Assembly (NCBI GenBank): GCA_025084515.1
Contig: JAJAGP010002004.1
Location: 62,001 to 126,000, forward strand
Direction: 5' to 3'
Length of the DNA: 64,000 nucleotides
From: Ancistrus triradiatus
Lineage: Eukaryota; Chordata; Actinopteri; Siluriformes; Loricariidae
The position numbers and the translations under genes are program-made. A model generated the notes under the pieces. It did no database searches. It saw nothing but the letters and a program-made list of their open reading frames with translations, and was not told the DNA's origin. Positions 32,595-44,422 of this stretch are shown here, piece after piece. The number at the start of each line of letters is the position of its first letter. Within the stretch, counting starts at the first letter, position 1.

Positions 32595-35500
32595 CTGTAG
32601 AGAAGAAAAACCCTTTTATCTCTTAACCACACACAAAAAACAGAAGATAAACAATAATATACAAAGTGTAGGACTAAGATCTAGAGTGAAATGTTTGAAA
32701 CCGTAAATAAATCAAATAAAACTGCAGTGATGAGTTTCTTCAGTTTTAACATGAGGTACAGTGGAACTGTCAGCACACTTTTTCAGGTAGTAACAGCAAA
32801 ATACATGTGTGTTTACAATAATATGATCCTACCTCAGTATCTCCAGATTACAGTTTGGATTCTGCAGTCCATCACAGAGCCGCTTCACTGACGAATCCTG
32901 CAGGTTATTATGACTCAGGTCCAAATCTCTGAGACTGGAGGAGTCTGAACTGAGGACTGAGGACAGATCTGAACAGCTTTCCTCTGTTACATCACATTCA
33001 GAAAGCCTGGTAGAGACATCATGACAGTAATTAACAATCCCTTGGATATAAGTTGGATTTAATCACCTACGCAGCAATAAACACATTTTTAATAACATTA
33101 ACATTTAAACATTAACACAAACATTTCCACCAACTGAGCTGTGACTGATCCTAGAAATTAATTGTAGGATTGGGTTATAAATACAAATTCTGGCTTTAAA
33201 AAGACAGCAGGAATTTATTGAGTCCAGTCAGGCAGTTCTTTAGTTGGGATGTGATGCTGCAGTATCTGAAGTAGCTGACGTTCATTTACAGAAACAGCAA
33301 AGCAGAAGCAAGCTACAATAACAGAATTCATAAATACAGAACTATGACCTAAAGTACTGAACATGGAACGCTGAACACTAAAAAGAAACTACAAACCCAG
33401 AGAAACACCACAATGAAGACCGACAAGAGTAAGAAACTAGCAACCAGAACAAGATTACAGAACAAGGTCAGGTACAGAACCACGCACCAGAAGTCAAAGC
33501 AGAGTGAAAAGGCCTTCCAGCACACATCATCCTGACATTAAGACCTCACCTCAGTTTCTCCAGGTTACAGTTTGGATTCTGCAGTCCATCACAGAGGCGC
33601 TTCACTCCTGAATTCTGTATCATTTTATTTTTACTCAGGTCTAGATCGCTCAGCCTGGAGAATTTTGAACTGAGAACTGAGGACAGATCTGAACAGCCTT
33701 CTTCTGTAAGATCACATTGACACAACCTGTTAAAGAAATAAAATATATATATATATATATAAGTAACTATATAATGCATACACACACACACACAGACATA
33801 TATATACTGTATATATGACATATACTGACATATATACACTGTATATATATATATACAGTGGTGTGAAAAAATGTTTGCCCCCTTCTTGATTTTGCTCTTC
33901 CTTCCTGATTTTTTTTCATGTTTGTGACACTTAAGTGTTTCGGAACATCAAACCTATTAGTGAAAGACAATACAAGTAAACACAAAATGCAGTTTTTAAA
34001 TGAAGTTTTTAAATGTTTATTATTAAGGGAGAAAAAAAAAATCCAAACCTGCATGGCCCTGTGTGAAAAAGTGATTGCCCCCTAAACCTAATAACTGGTT
34101 GGGCCGCCCTTAGCAGCAACAACTGCAGCCAAGCGTTTGTGATAACTTGCGGTGAGTCTTTTACAGCGTTGTGGAGAAATTTTGGCCACTCATCTTTGCA
34201 GAATTGTTGTAATTCAGCCACACTAGAGAGATTTCGAGCATGAACGGCCTTTATAAGGTCATGCCACAGCATCTCAGACAGCAGAATTCATAGTTCCATT
34301 TATCACAGCAAGTCTTCCAGGTTCTGAAGCAGCAGAACAGAACCAGACCATCACACTACCACCACCATATGTTACTGCTGCTATAATGTTCTTTTTCTGA
34401 AATGCTGTGTTACTTTTACACCAGATGTAATGGGACACACACCTTCAAAAGAGTTCAACTTTTGTCTCGTCAGTCCACAGAATGTTTTCCCAAAAGTCTT
34501 GGGGATCATCAAGATTTGTTCTGGAAAAATTGAGACCAGCTTTAATGTTCTTTTTGCTCAGCAGTGGTTTTCATCTTGGAACTCTGCCATGCAGGCCATT
34601 TTTGCCCAGTCTCTCTCTTATGGTGGAGGCATGAACACTGACTTTACCTGAGGCAAGTGAGGCCTGCAGTTCTTTGGATGTTGTTGTGGGGTCTTTTTTT
34701 CACCACTGTTCCATGTCTTCTCCATTTGTGGATAATGGCTCTCACTGTGGTTCGCTGGAGACTCAAAGCTTTAGAAATGGCTTTGTAACCCTTTCCAGAC
34801 TGATAGATCTTAATTACTTTCTTTCTCAATTGTTCCTGAATTTATTTGGATTTCGGCATGATGTGTAGCTTTTAAGGATCTTTTGGTGTACTTCTCTTCG
34901 TCAGGCAGGTCCTATTTAAGTGATGTCCTGATTGAGAACAGGTGTGGCAGTAATCAGGCCTGAGATGGTGCACTCAGGTGTGATAAATATTATGAAAGAT
35001 CTGGATAGAAGCTATTTATTTCTTTAAACTTCATGAGAAGGACTTCCGAACAGAACCACCAGTATAAACAGAATAAGATCAGAATAAAAAAGGTATGATT
35101 TATAATTTGAAGTGTAATCTAGAATCTACAATATATATTTATAATGCAGGTCACATGAAAACTTACAGTACCACAGAAACCTAGCTATAAAAAGGTTGTG
35201 TTCTAAAGAATGTATATTCTGGGTGGGGACCATATGTCCCCAGAAGGACAATAATGTCACATATTTATGACCTTGTGAAATCGTTTTGCTCGTATCCAGA
35301 CCTTTGATAGCTTGTTTACCAATTCTAGTCCAAAGATGTCCTATTTAATGTAATGAGTTTAACATTAGGGGTTGGGTGAAGATGGAGCATTCATTACCTA
35401 GAGTAATCATTATATCAATGGACAGTAACCATAAATATACATTTACCAAGAATGTGTGTGTTTACAGTAAGTAAGATCTCACCTCAGTGTCTCCAGGTTA

Positions 35501-38500
35501 CAGTTTGGATTCTGCAGTCCAGCACAGAGCAGCTTCACTCCTGAATCCTGCAGCTTGTTCTTACTCAGGTTCAGTTTTTTCAGACTGGAGGAGTTTGAAC
35601 AGATAACTTTGGACAGAGTTTCACAACTTTCCTGTGTAAGACCACAGTCAGACAACCTGGTAGAGAAAAAAGGAATAGGTGACATCAGTGCATCACATTC
35701 ATAACAACAGCGATTCTATGGTTCTAAAAACTACTCTGAAAACTATTTTAAAAACTGAAATAAAAAAAATAAACCAACAAACTGAGGCTGAGATTAGTTC
35801 CCAAATCAAGTCAAGTCAAGTCAGATCTATTTATATAGCGCTTTTTACAATGGAGCATTTTCTCAAAGCAACTTTACAAGTTTAGATTATCTCCTAATAA
35901 CTACGTCCAATCCCAAATCACAAATCTCTCATCTTCCAACTCTATCCTTACCTTGAACTGATTTACTTTTACTTTCTGTTTATATCGATTCCCTTTTGCT
36001 TTGGTTACTCTTCTTTTCACCTTCTTTTCTTTCCACTTCTCCAATTTTTATTACCTTCCAACAAACAAACCTCTAGCATACAGAACCATCTACATCTCAA
36101 GAAAAACACCACGTTTTACACAGGTTTTTGACGTACCAGTTATTGCAGTAGGACATGTCTATCGGAAAAGAACTGTGCAATTTGCAGTCGAGCTTTGAGA
36201 AAAAAAAACTTTAGTACTATTTATACAGAGTAATAAAGCGATGATCTCACCTCAGTTTCTCAAGCGTACAGTTTGGATTCTGCAGTCCATCATAGAGCCG
36301 TTTCACTCCTGAATCCTGCAGCTTGTTCTTACTAAGGTTCAGATCTTTGAGACCGGAGGATTTTGAGCTGAGAATTGAGGACATTTCTGCACAACTTCCC
36401 TCTGTGAGCTCACAGTCAGAAAGCCTAGAAGATAAATAAATGTATGATCAATTATATGACTAATTGTACATAGTGTCATGGTTTGAGCCTGTTTTTCTGC
36501 ATGTGGGCCAGGATGGCTTGCCATCGTTGATGGAACAATGCCTTCTGAATTACAGCAGCAAATTTTAAACGAAAACGTCACAACATCTGTCCATGAACTG
36601 AATTTCAAAAGAACATGGGTCATGCAGCAAGACAATAACACTAAGCACACCAATTGTCAATTTAATCCAGTCTCTGCCACAATACTGATAATCGGTGTCT
36701 GATCCATACGGTCTATGATACAGGACTTACCTCAGTTTCTCCAGATTACAGTTTGGATTCTGCAGTCCAGCACAGAGCAGCTTCACTCCTGAATCCTGCA
36801 ACTTATTATTACTCAGGTCCAGATCTCTCAGTCTGGAGGAGTTTGAACTGAGAACTGTGGACAGAGCTGAACAGTCTGTCTTTGTAAGATCACACTCACA
36901 AAGACTAGTGGAGAAAGAAAGATTAGATCAGATCACTGCCTACATACTAACGGAAATAAGATAACAGAGATTCCACAGCTATAGCTACCACAGCTATGGG
37001 AAATATATGTGTGCTTGTGTACTAAAACACTACCCCCAAGTAGTCATATGTATTTCATAAGGCCCTTCGAGCCAATGGGTGGGAGTTTAGAGTGTAACAA
37101 TGCAATGTTATATTTTTTCCACCCAATGATGGTTAGCCACAAAGCACCTGAAGGTTGGCATTAAATTGGAGCAACAATTATAACAAAGTATGCACTCTGC
37201 TTAAAGCATTAAAGTGTTTAAAAGGTTATACTGCATTGCCTGTTCTGGAAATGACTGTTTCTTCAAGTGGACTCATTCCCTCTTGGATGTGTGCAGCTAG
37301 TGGGGTATGTTTATTTATGTTTCTATTTTCTTCATGCACGTTTATATTTTGGTTCTACAATGTGTGTGTGTTTACAAAAATTATGATCTGACCTCAGTTT
37401 CTCCAGGTTACATTTTAGATTCTCCAGTCCAGGAAAGAGCAACTTCACTGAATCCTGTAGCTTATTCTTACTCAGGTCTAAATCCCTCAAACTGGAGGAG
37501 TTTGAACTGAGAACCGGGAACAGGGCTGTAAAGCTTTTCTCTTTAAGATCGCACTCTGAAAGACTGGGAGAGAAAAAAATATTAAATGGTGGAAATAATG
37601 CAGAACACAAGAGGCTGCAGGATAAAAATTATAATGAATGTAAATACTAACTCAGCTTTTCTGTAAGCTTTCACCACTGGCAGCAGCTTCAGAAGACATT
37701 CCTCAGAGTCATTATATTTACTCAGTTTAAACTCGTCCTGCTCTGAGTTCAGTAACACAAACACCAGAGCTGACCACCGATCAGGAGAGAAACTGACTCC
37801 ATCCAGACAGTAGAATTCCCTTCTTTTCAGATAAGTCTGGACTTCCTGCTGTAGAGCATGGTCGTTGAGTTCATTCAGACAGTGGAACAGATTGATGAAT
37901 TTCTCTGGAGAGGGATTCTCCCTGATCTTCTCCTTGATGTACTTCACTGTTTCCTCTTTGCTATTAGAGCTGCTTCCTGTCTGTGGCAGCAGGCCTCGTA
38001 AGAGAGTCTGATTGGACTCCAGCGAGAGACCCAGGAGAAAGCGGAGGAAAAGGTCCAGGTGTCCATTCTCACTCTGTAAGGCCTTGTCCACTGCACTCTT
38101 CAGAAACTCAGACATGTTTGACTTGTAGAAAATATCAGTCAGATCAGAGGTTGAATGTTCTGGTGGATTTTTATTGATGAAGCAGAGAAACGCAAATAGA
38201 GCAGCCAGAAACTCCTGAACGCTCAGGTGAACAAAGCTGAAGACCTTCTCCAGGTACAGTCCAAACTCCTCTCTGAAGATCTGGTAGCAGACTCCTGAGA
38301 ACACTGATGCTTCTCTCACATCAATGCCACACTCTCTCAGGTCTTGTTCATAGAAGATCAGGTTTCCTTTCTCCAGCTGTTGGAAAGCCAGTTTTCCCAG
38401 AGCCAGAATGCTCTCTCTGGTCTGCACAGGATCGAGATTACATTTCCCATGGTACTTTTGGTCCTTGTGTTTGATCTGAAAGACCAGGAAGTAAGTAAAC

Positions 38501-41500
38501 ATTTGAGTCAGAGTTTTGAGGATCTCTCCACCTTCTGCTTCACCCAGCATTCTCTCTAAAACAGAGGCTAAAATAAAGCAGAAGACTGGGATCTGGCACA
38601 TGATGTAGAGGCTTCTTGAGGACTTTATGTGGCGAATGATTTGATTGGCCAGGTTCTGATCACTGATCCTCTTCCTGAAGTACTCCTCTTTCTGAGGATC
38701 ACTGAACCCTCGTACCTCTGTTACCTGGTCTACACACTTTAGAGGGATCTGATTGGCTGCTCCTGGTCGAGAGGTTATCCAGAGGAGAGCAGAGGGAAGC
38801 AGATTGCCCTTGATGAGGTTCGTCAGCAGAACATCCACTGAGGCTGATTCTGTTACATCACACACAATCTCATTATTCAGGAAATTTAGAGGAAGCCGAC
38901 ACTCATCCAGACCATCGAAGATGAACACCACTTTGTAGGAATCACAGCCTATTAGTTTTTGTATTTCAGGGAAAAACTGATGAAGAAGGTCCAGCATACT
39001 GAGATTCTTCTTCTCCATCAAATTCAGCTCTCTAAAAGGAAGTGGAAACATGAACATGACGTCCTGATTTGCTTTTCCATCAGCCCAGTCAAGAATAAAC
39101 TTCTGCACCGAGACTGTTTTTCCAATTCCAGCCACTCCTTTAGTCAGCACAGTTCTGATGGACTTGTTCTTAAAGAGATCGTTACATTTGATGGGTTTCT
39201 CCTGGGTTGTCAGTGTCCTGGATGCTGTCTCAATCTGTCTGACCTCATGTTCATTATTGATCTGTCCACCCCAACCCTCTGTGATGTAGAGCTCTGTGTA
39301 GATCTCATTCAGGAGTGCTGGGCTTCCAGACTCTGAGATTCCTTCATGTATCCTTATATATTTTCCTTTGAGTTTGGATTTAAGGTTTTCCTGATGTACA
39401 GAGACCATCTCTAATAAATAAAAGAATATGATTATATATACAACGATGACAACAAACCTTACAATATGCAATAGACAGTATTCAGGTTTTATTACAAAAA
39501 AAAGAAATCAATCAGAATGTCAAACATTGCTCACTGATCACTTATCACACAAAAAAGCAAAAATTGCAGGTCTTAACATGAAATAACAGATTTTGCTACT
39601 CATGGAATGATTGACAATTTATGGTTTCCAAATCATTCAAATGCACACAACTAAAAAAAAGTCTGTTGTGAAGTGGTTTGAGGGTGGATTATTGGAATTA
39701 TATTCAATATAATATCCTTTCAGGGTGATTGTCAGGTGGTTAAAGGAGATGTGAAGGCATTGATAAGGCTGTTATGATCATTATCCTTTCAGGGATATTG
39801 AGAGTGTTTATAATGTATGCCTTTGAAAAAGGTTCCCACAAAAATGATCAAAATAATTAGAACATTATGATTAAATATGGAAGAGAAAAAGCAATCTTAC
39901 GCCACATTGGGCGAACACAAGCTAATCTTGTAAGCAAACTATTTGCTTTGTGCAATAACCGCCATCTAGTGACCATTATATCAATAACAGCGTCCTTATC
40001 TGAGGACTTGGAGACCGTTTGACTGCACTAGCGGTGTGATGATATTCTGTAGGCACTGGAAATATTCACTTATAAACATTTAAACGGAGCAGGTTTATTA
40101 TTTTCTCCAACCATCAACACATTTTTGAGACACTTTATAGACTAAAAGTCCGTCACTATAAGATATGTGTTAAGAATGAAGTGGTTTAATCTCTAAAGTA
40201 AACAAGTCATAATTTTCATGACACAGAGCACTTACTCTTCTGCAGTGTGTAAGCGAGATCCGTCTGCTTCATGCTCTTCAGAACACGTAGTGTAATCTTC
40301 AGAAACTCCTCTCTGACACTGCACTGATCCTCCTCTTCCTCATCCTCCCTCCAATAATCCAGACTTAGTATCTTCTTAAAACTCTTCAGCTCTTTCTTTA
40401 ACAGAGTGATGGCTTTGTGCTCCAGCTCCTGATTGGAAATACACAGGAACATAAAATGTAACAGAGAGACGATTGTGGGATATGATAGAAAATGTACTTT
40501 CTATTACCAGAGGTTAGAGAGTGACGCACCTTGAAAATGGATTCCAGCTGATCTCTGCTGCTGATGTTTGGTTTGTGCTTGTGAATACTGAGAACACAAA
40601 AATGTTTACAACACCAATAAAAACAGATCAGTTTTATCACATTCCCTGTTTAACTGCTCAAACGTTCATGATGAAGCTCCTGAAGTGTTTCGAATGACCT
40701 GACTAAGTGTGAGACAGGTTACACCCATTATACTGACCTCAGATCGGTGGTGTCCTCTACAGCTCGGAAGTATAATGAAGGCTGCAATGAACTGTCACTC
40801 GTCATGGACACACAGCTGGGTGCAGGTGTGTCTGATCTCTTTTTCTTCATCAGTCTAAAACACAGATTTTATTAAACTTTTGAATGAAAGAAACAATTAA
40901 AATGCAAAACATGGTGCCTGCAATCTGGATTCTATCTAGAAGGTTAATAAGGTTAATAAGGTTAATAAGTAATAAATAAAATGTTGATAGAGTAAACCAT
41001 GACACTGACCTCAGATCAGCAGCACAGCTTCCATCACTAAAAGATATGTCATGATGCATTGAACAGTCGCTCTTCATGGACACAAGGCTGGGTTCAGGTG
41101 AGTCTGATCTCTTATTCTGAATCAGTCTACGATACAGATTTTATTAAATCTTTTGAATAAAAAAACAATCAGTAGACGTTAAAATGTGAAACATGACTTT
41201 TCTGGATGGTGTAACATAGTTTTATGGATTATATCTGGATGATTAACTGGTGTAGTAATAAATAAACTCATTTACAAAAAATAATACACCCAGACAGACC
41301 TCCAGTACAGAGGATCATTTGATCCACTGACAAGCACGAGCTCTTGTCTCCAGGCTAGAGGTGACCTAACAGGGTAACTAAGTAGAGCCTCCTTTTAATA
41401 GTGCAGTTTTCCTCATTAAAATCCAATATTTTAATCTCTTACATATATCATCATTACATTCATACATATAAAGTTTAATTCGATTCCAACAACTTTTTTT

Positions 41501-41832
41501 GTCAATAAATGTAAATTTAAACCTCTTTAAAGCGTTGATAGAGTAAAACATGTCGGTACTGACCTCAGATCAGCAGTAGAGCCTCCATCTCCGAATTCAG
41601 GTGAAGTCTTCATTGACTGGTTGCTCTTCATGGACACACAGCTGGACTCAGGGGAGTATGGTCTCTTACACCACAACGGACTGAAGGACAAATCATTGTA
41701 GTAGTTAAATGTGAATTTTTATAACTATTAAAACCTTATTTAAAAGTGAGTCTGACAGAAGAGTCAGAGAATTTTCTCTCACCTCCCCACTTCTTCTGTG
41801 TCCTGTTCATCGGAGGAACTCATTTTCTACAG

Positions 41833-41870
<38 letters not shown>

Positions 41871-42030
41871 GTTAAAATACACACATACATACAATATAAG
41901 TTTAGAATTCTATAAAAAAGTGACTTAACTTTCTTCATGTACTTTAGATTTACATTAATAACATATGATGACTTTAGATTCAGATACTCACTGAGGTTCA
42001 TCCGCTTCTGTTTCTTCACACAAAATGGAG
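32418..42030 (-). CDS. NLR gene copy C (FISNA-NACHT-LRR immune receptor), most complete model
   Basis: Start codon at 41823 in exon 2. Exons: 41992-~42030 (5' UTR), 41783-41826, 41564-41680, 41010-41126, 40738-40854, 40530-40587, 40236-40428, 37652-39410, then LRR exons 37393, 36731, 36251, 35483, 33550, 32833 and 32418. From the ATG to the TAG just below 32418 the spliced length is 3624 bp, exactly 1208 codons, so a protein of 1207 residues with no internal stop. Order: MSSSDEQDTEE start, three CVSM-type N-terminal repeats, linker, acidic helical exon, FISNA-NACHT, about 14 LRR units. No death-fold or B30.2 domain. Likely cytosolic. Promoter has the best ISRE match of the three genes. Confidence 0.88.
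32833..33006 (-). CDS. NLR copy C, LRR exon 6
   Basis: 174 bp, open: LSECDVTEESCSDLSSVLSS, LQDSSVKRLCDGL, NCNLEILR. Confidence 0.86.
33550..33726 (-). CDS. NLR copy C, LRR exon 5
   Basis: 177 bp: LCQCDLTEEGCSDLSSVLSS, KMIQNSGVKRLCDGL, NCNLEKLR. The acceptor CTTTAACAG is close to a (TA)n run at 33738-33762. Confidence 0.86.
33856..34985 (-). mobile_element. Tc1-like transposon, truncated at one end
   Basis: One end CAGTGGTGTGAAAAAATG preceded by TA at 33854-33855. The opposite end fades out near 34985 without a matching full TIR. Carries the minus-strand transposase remains at about 34080-34859. Confidence 0.8.
34080..34859 (-). pseudogene. Broken Tc1-like transposase
   Basis: Start MPKSK at 34859 is followed by an in-frame TAA. 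Then LRKKVIKIYQSGKGYKAISK and TVRAIIHKWRRHGTV of the HTH part, and near the other end LWHDLIKAVHARNLSSVAEL and QQFCKDEWPKF. The middle, including catalytic sites, is scrambled. Confidence 0.82.
35483..35656 (-). CDS. NLR copy C, LRR exon 4
   Basis: 174 bp: LSDCGLTQESCETLSKVICS and NPNCNLETLR; a few substitutions from copy B 18096. Confidence 0.88.
35809..35910. repeat. Short interspersed repeat with 10-bp target duplication
   Basis: TCCCAAATCA at 35799-35808 and again at 35911-35920. The core CTATTTATATAGCGCTTTTT to ATTATCTCCTAATAA is shared with 47891-47985. Confidence 0.7.
36251..36424 (-). CDS. NLR copy C, LRR exon 3
   Basis: 174 bp, open: LSDCELTEGSCAEMSSILSS, RLYDGLQNPNCTLEKLR. Confidence 0.84.
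36731..36904 (-). CDS. NLR copy C, LRR exon 2
   Basis: 174 bp, open: LCECDLTKTDCSALSTVLSS and KLQDSGVKLLCAGL. Confidence 0.85.
37393..37563 (-). CDS. NLR copy C, LRR exon 1
   Basis: 171 bp; one codon lost (KLQDSVKLLFPGL instead of DSGVKLL). LSECDLKEKSFTALFPVLSS. Frame kept. Confidence 0.87.
37652..39410 (-). CDS. NLR copy C, FISNA-NACHT exon
   Basis: 1759 bp, two codons shorter than A and B near the end (SEQDEFKLSKYND against SEQELDVFKLSKYND), frame kept. P-loop VAGIGKT, Walker B FIFDGLDE, WITSRPGAA, FVHLSVQEFLAAL intact. FISNA variant ITEGWGGQINNEHE. The donor is GTTAGT, not GTGAGT. Confidence 0.95.
39411..40235. other. Intron of NLR copy C
   Basis: 825 bp, longer than the 110-150 bp introns at this place in copies A and B. 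Includes AT-rich unique sequence with CCTTTCAGGG words near 39717 and 39786; no exon seen. Confidence 0.5.
40236..40428 (-). CDS. NLR copy C, pre-FISNA helical exon
   Basis: 193 bp: ELEHKAITLLKKELKSFKK, EDEEEEDQ, KSMKQTDLAYTLQK. More diverged than A and B are from each other. Confidence 0.9.
40530..40587 (-). CDS. NLR copy C, short linker exon
   Basis: 58 bp: IHKHKPNISSRDQLESIFK between acceptor CTCAG and donor GTGCGT. Confidence 0.85.
40738..40854 (-). CDS. NLR copy C, N-terminal repeat exon 3
   Basis: 117 bp: KKRSDTPAPSCVSMTSDSSL, then YFRAVEDTTDLR. Proline-to-alanine and lysine-to-threonine changes in the core. Confidence 0.85.
41010..41126 (-). CDS. NLR copy C, N-terminal repeat exon 2
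   Basis: 117 bp: NKRSDSPEPSLVSMKSDCSM, then FSDGSCAADLR. Confidence 0.86.
41564..41680 (-). CDS. NLR copy C, N-terminal repeat exon 1
   Basis: 117 bp: KRPYSPESSCVSMKSNQSM, then FGDGGSTADLR. Confidence 0.86.
41783..41826 (-). CDS. NLR copy C, start-codon exon
   Basis: 44 bp between acceptor CTGTAG and donor GTGAGA. ATG at 41823 opens MSSSDEQDTEEVG, which splices in phase 2 to the first N-terminal repeat. Fish NLRs commonly open with a short MSLS/MNLS-type peptide, supporting this start. The ATG in the upstream exon would be out of frame with it. Confidence 0.75.
41837..41869. repeat. (CA)n microsatellite
   Basis: About 16 CA units just upstream of the start exon of NLR copy C. Confidence 0.9.
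41992..42030 (-). other. Putative 5' UTR exon of NLR copy C
   Basis: Donor GTGAGT at 41986-41991; the exon holds GCGGATGAACCTCA and lies below CCATTTTGTGTG. Confidence 0.55.
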
Positions 42031-42052
42031 TTTTTTTACTTTCGCTTTCACT
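42031..42052 (-). promoter_or_regulatory. ISRE-like element, NLR copy C promoter
   Basis: Minus strand GAAAGCGAAAGT followed by an A run, matching the IRF half-site pair GAAANNGAAA. About 50 bp upstream of the first donor. Confidence 0.6.
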
Positions 42053-42325
42053 AAAGCACGCACACACGTGAAGCAGGCACGCACGTATTGTGTCTATTGC
42101 GATAACCCTGAATTAGACAAAGGCTTTCCAATCAATAGGTACCGGCTAGTCTGACACTTACCTCTACAGAGTTTTTGTAGCAGAGTTTTAGTCACTGATT
42201 AAAATTTTAAATACACTCTGGGGATCTTGCATTAGGTTTTTTCCTAGCATGCTGCTGAATAAAACAACATGTACTGCATATACTGCATGTACTGTATATA
42301 TAGATTCATATGATCACACACACAC

Positions 42326-42364
<39 letters not shown>
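42326..42364. repeat. (TA)n microsatellite
   Basis: About 18 TA units upstream of the NLR copy C promoter. Confidence 0.9.
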
Positions 42365-42367
<3 letters not shown>

Positions 42368-42555
42368 AGGAGTTATCTGGTTGTGGTAAATGAAGATATG
42401 CAGGGAGTTGGGGTGAGAGTAGAGGACTTGGAGGACAGGGTGAGGTGGAAACGTTTAACTCGCCGTGGTCACCCCTGATAAAGGTAGAAGCAGGAGAAGA
42501 GGTGGTACAGTGCAGTGAATGTCTCATTCGATGTGTGGAAAAGCAGATGTTATTG

Positions 42556-43000
42556 ATTGGCAAAAGAAGTAATAGCATTTGGGCATGCCAAAGGCCACAG
42601 TGTGAAGGAAATAGATGAATTTTCAGGTATATCAACTCGTACGATCATACAGGCCCACTGGCAGTGGAAAAAATCCCAGTCACCAGGAAATTCTCATCAA
42701 ATTTGTTGTGAAAGAACATTCCACAGAGAACTGCATACTAAGAACATACGAAACAGAGTGGCACCGAAGGGGCCTTTGCTCACTTCTGCTCACAAAGATG
42801 CCTGGTTACAGTGGGTGAAAATAAACAAAAATTGGACTGTTCATGACTGGATTATGTGGTTTTCAGATGAATCTGATTTCTGCCTGGATGGGCATGATGC
42901 TCATCAGAAAGGTGCGTGCAAGGTGTGGTTCCACCTGGAGGAGATTCTGTGATGTTCTGGGGGTGTTTCCATTTTCATTCCATGTGAAAAACCGAAATAA
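42556..43000 (+). mobile_element. Tc1/mariner transposase fragment
   Basis: Open for 131 codons (42557-42952): SGISTRTIIQAHWQWKKS, then NRVAPKGPLLTSAHKDAWLQ and WIMWFSDESDFCLDG with a first-catalytic-Asp context; the following bases echo VMFWGCF in another frame. No TIR found. A family different from the other Tc1 copies here. Confidence 0.7.
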
Positions 43001-43834
43001 ACTGGCTTTGACTGAAAGGGTTTGTTGAGCATTTGGAAAGATGCTGAATCATTATGGGAAATGTAGTGCTTTGGTGAATTTGTGTGGTGTGTCCTGTAGT
43101 TCTGCTCAGAAATCCAGGATAAAATTGACTTTTTACCTCTGTAATTTTGTGGGGCACAGCAACACTTTTCTGGGTCACATGCCCCAGTTAAGTGGGTCTG
43201 ATGACACGTCTGGTGTGTGTATTTTATCTACTGTAGATTCACAGTTATCAGTCATTCATCTTCATGCTTGCTTAATCCAATTCAGGGTCATGGGAAGTCA
43301 GGGCATGGGAAGCTGTGACTTTGCTACACCATGACTTTGTCATGCCAGCTGCCATTGTGCTGGAATTAAGTCTTTGGCTTATGTTGTCTTATCTCACTTA
43401 CATTTCTCATTAAGATAGAAACTATGGCTGTGACAGATTGGGAAAAACCAGAGATGTTGGCAAAACATTTGTTAAAATTCATAGGTCTGAAAATATTAGT
43501 GATCACAGAAGAGGAAAAGGGGAAGAGAAACCACAAATAGCTGACAAATATTCACAATTCGCAAAAGCAGAACTGATTCGTGCACTCTGAAAAAGCCAGA
43601 ATTTCATCACCAGGGAAGGATCAGATTTGCTCTATCATGTTAAATCATCTCAGTGAGTCACTTAAGGTCACAATGATGACAGCGGTAACATATGGAAATC
43701 TGGAAGTAGTAAGTTTACCCAGAGGACCACAGGCCTTTTGCTTTAACATCTCCTTTGTGCAAAGTAATGGAGAGAATGAAAAAAAAGAAAGAATGGTGTA
43801 TTAATAATCATTCAATAATCAAAAATATGAAATC
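43001..43834. other. Spacer between the NLR cluster and the orphan gene
   Basis: No convincing exon or repeat boundary. Short open frames here lack homology I can recognise. Confidence 0.4.
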
Positions 43835-44125
43835 TGTTTCATCTCTCTGAGCTCTGTTTAGCCTCTCTGAGCTCTGGTTCAATGCTCTGAGTTCTGGTTC
43901 ATCTTCCTAAGCTCTGGTTCATCTCTTTGAGCTCTAAATCTTCTCTCTGAGCTCTGGTTTGTCTGTCTGCTCTCTGGTTTGACTGTTTTAACTTTTCTTC
44001 ATCTCTCTGAGCTCTGTTTTGTGTCTCTGAGCTCTGATTTGTCTCTCTGAGCTTTGGTTTGTCTCTCTGAGCTCTGATTTGTCTCTCTGAGCTCTGGTTT
44101 GTCTCTGTGAGCTGTGTTTTGTGTT
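43835..44125. repeat. 20-bp minisatellite
   Basis: Roughly 14 imperfect copies of a 19-20-bp unit built on TCTCTCTGAGCTCTGGTTTG. The minus frame over it (43899-44168) gives QSSERQIRAQRDK-like repeats that only reflect the array. Confidence 0.85.
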
Positions 44126-44422
44126 TAATAATGCTTTCTGAAGCAGTGTGTGCGTTGTTATGTGGCATTAATCACAGCTGTATTTCAGCTATATCTATAT
44201 TTTAACTAGAATTTGCGAAAGTTTTGATTCCTGAGCCACAGTCCATACCAGTTGGTGGCGATAATTCGTGGTCATGTCGGATGAATAAGACGTAGGAGAA
44301 GTAGAAGTAGGCTACAGACAATTGGTTCCCGCTCTTTTCCTTGATTTAAACTCACTCGGCACATCCTGAGCCCTAACTCGTTTTTTTTCAACACTGTGTC
44401 ATATTCGGTAGGATTTACACTC

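Larger units (their letters stand above)
32595..37651. other. Introns among LRR exons of copy C
   Basis: Introns match copy B in patches. Extra material: dinucleotide runs (33738-33855) and a Tc1 (33856-34985) in the 33727-35482 intron, and a short repeat with target duplications at 35809-35910. Confidence 0.6.

Noticed and set aside
43899..44168. 89-codon minus-strand frame rich in Gln/Arg
   Set aside because: Translation of the 20-bp minisatellite; no promoter, no splice sites.
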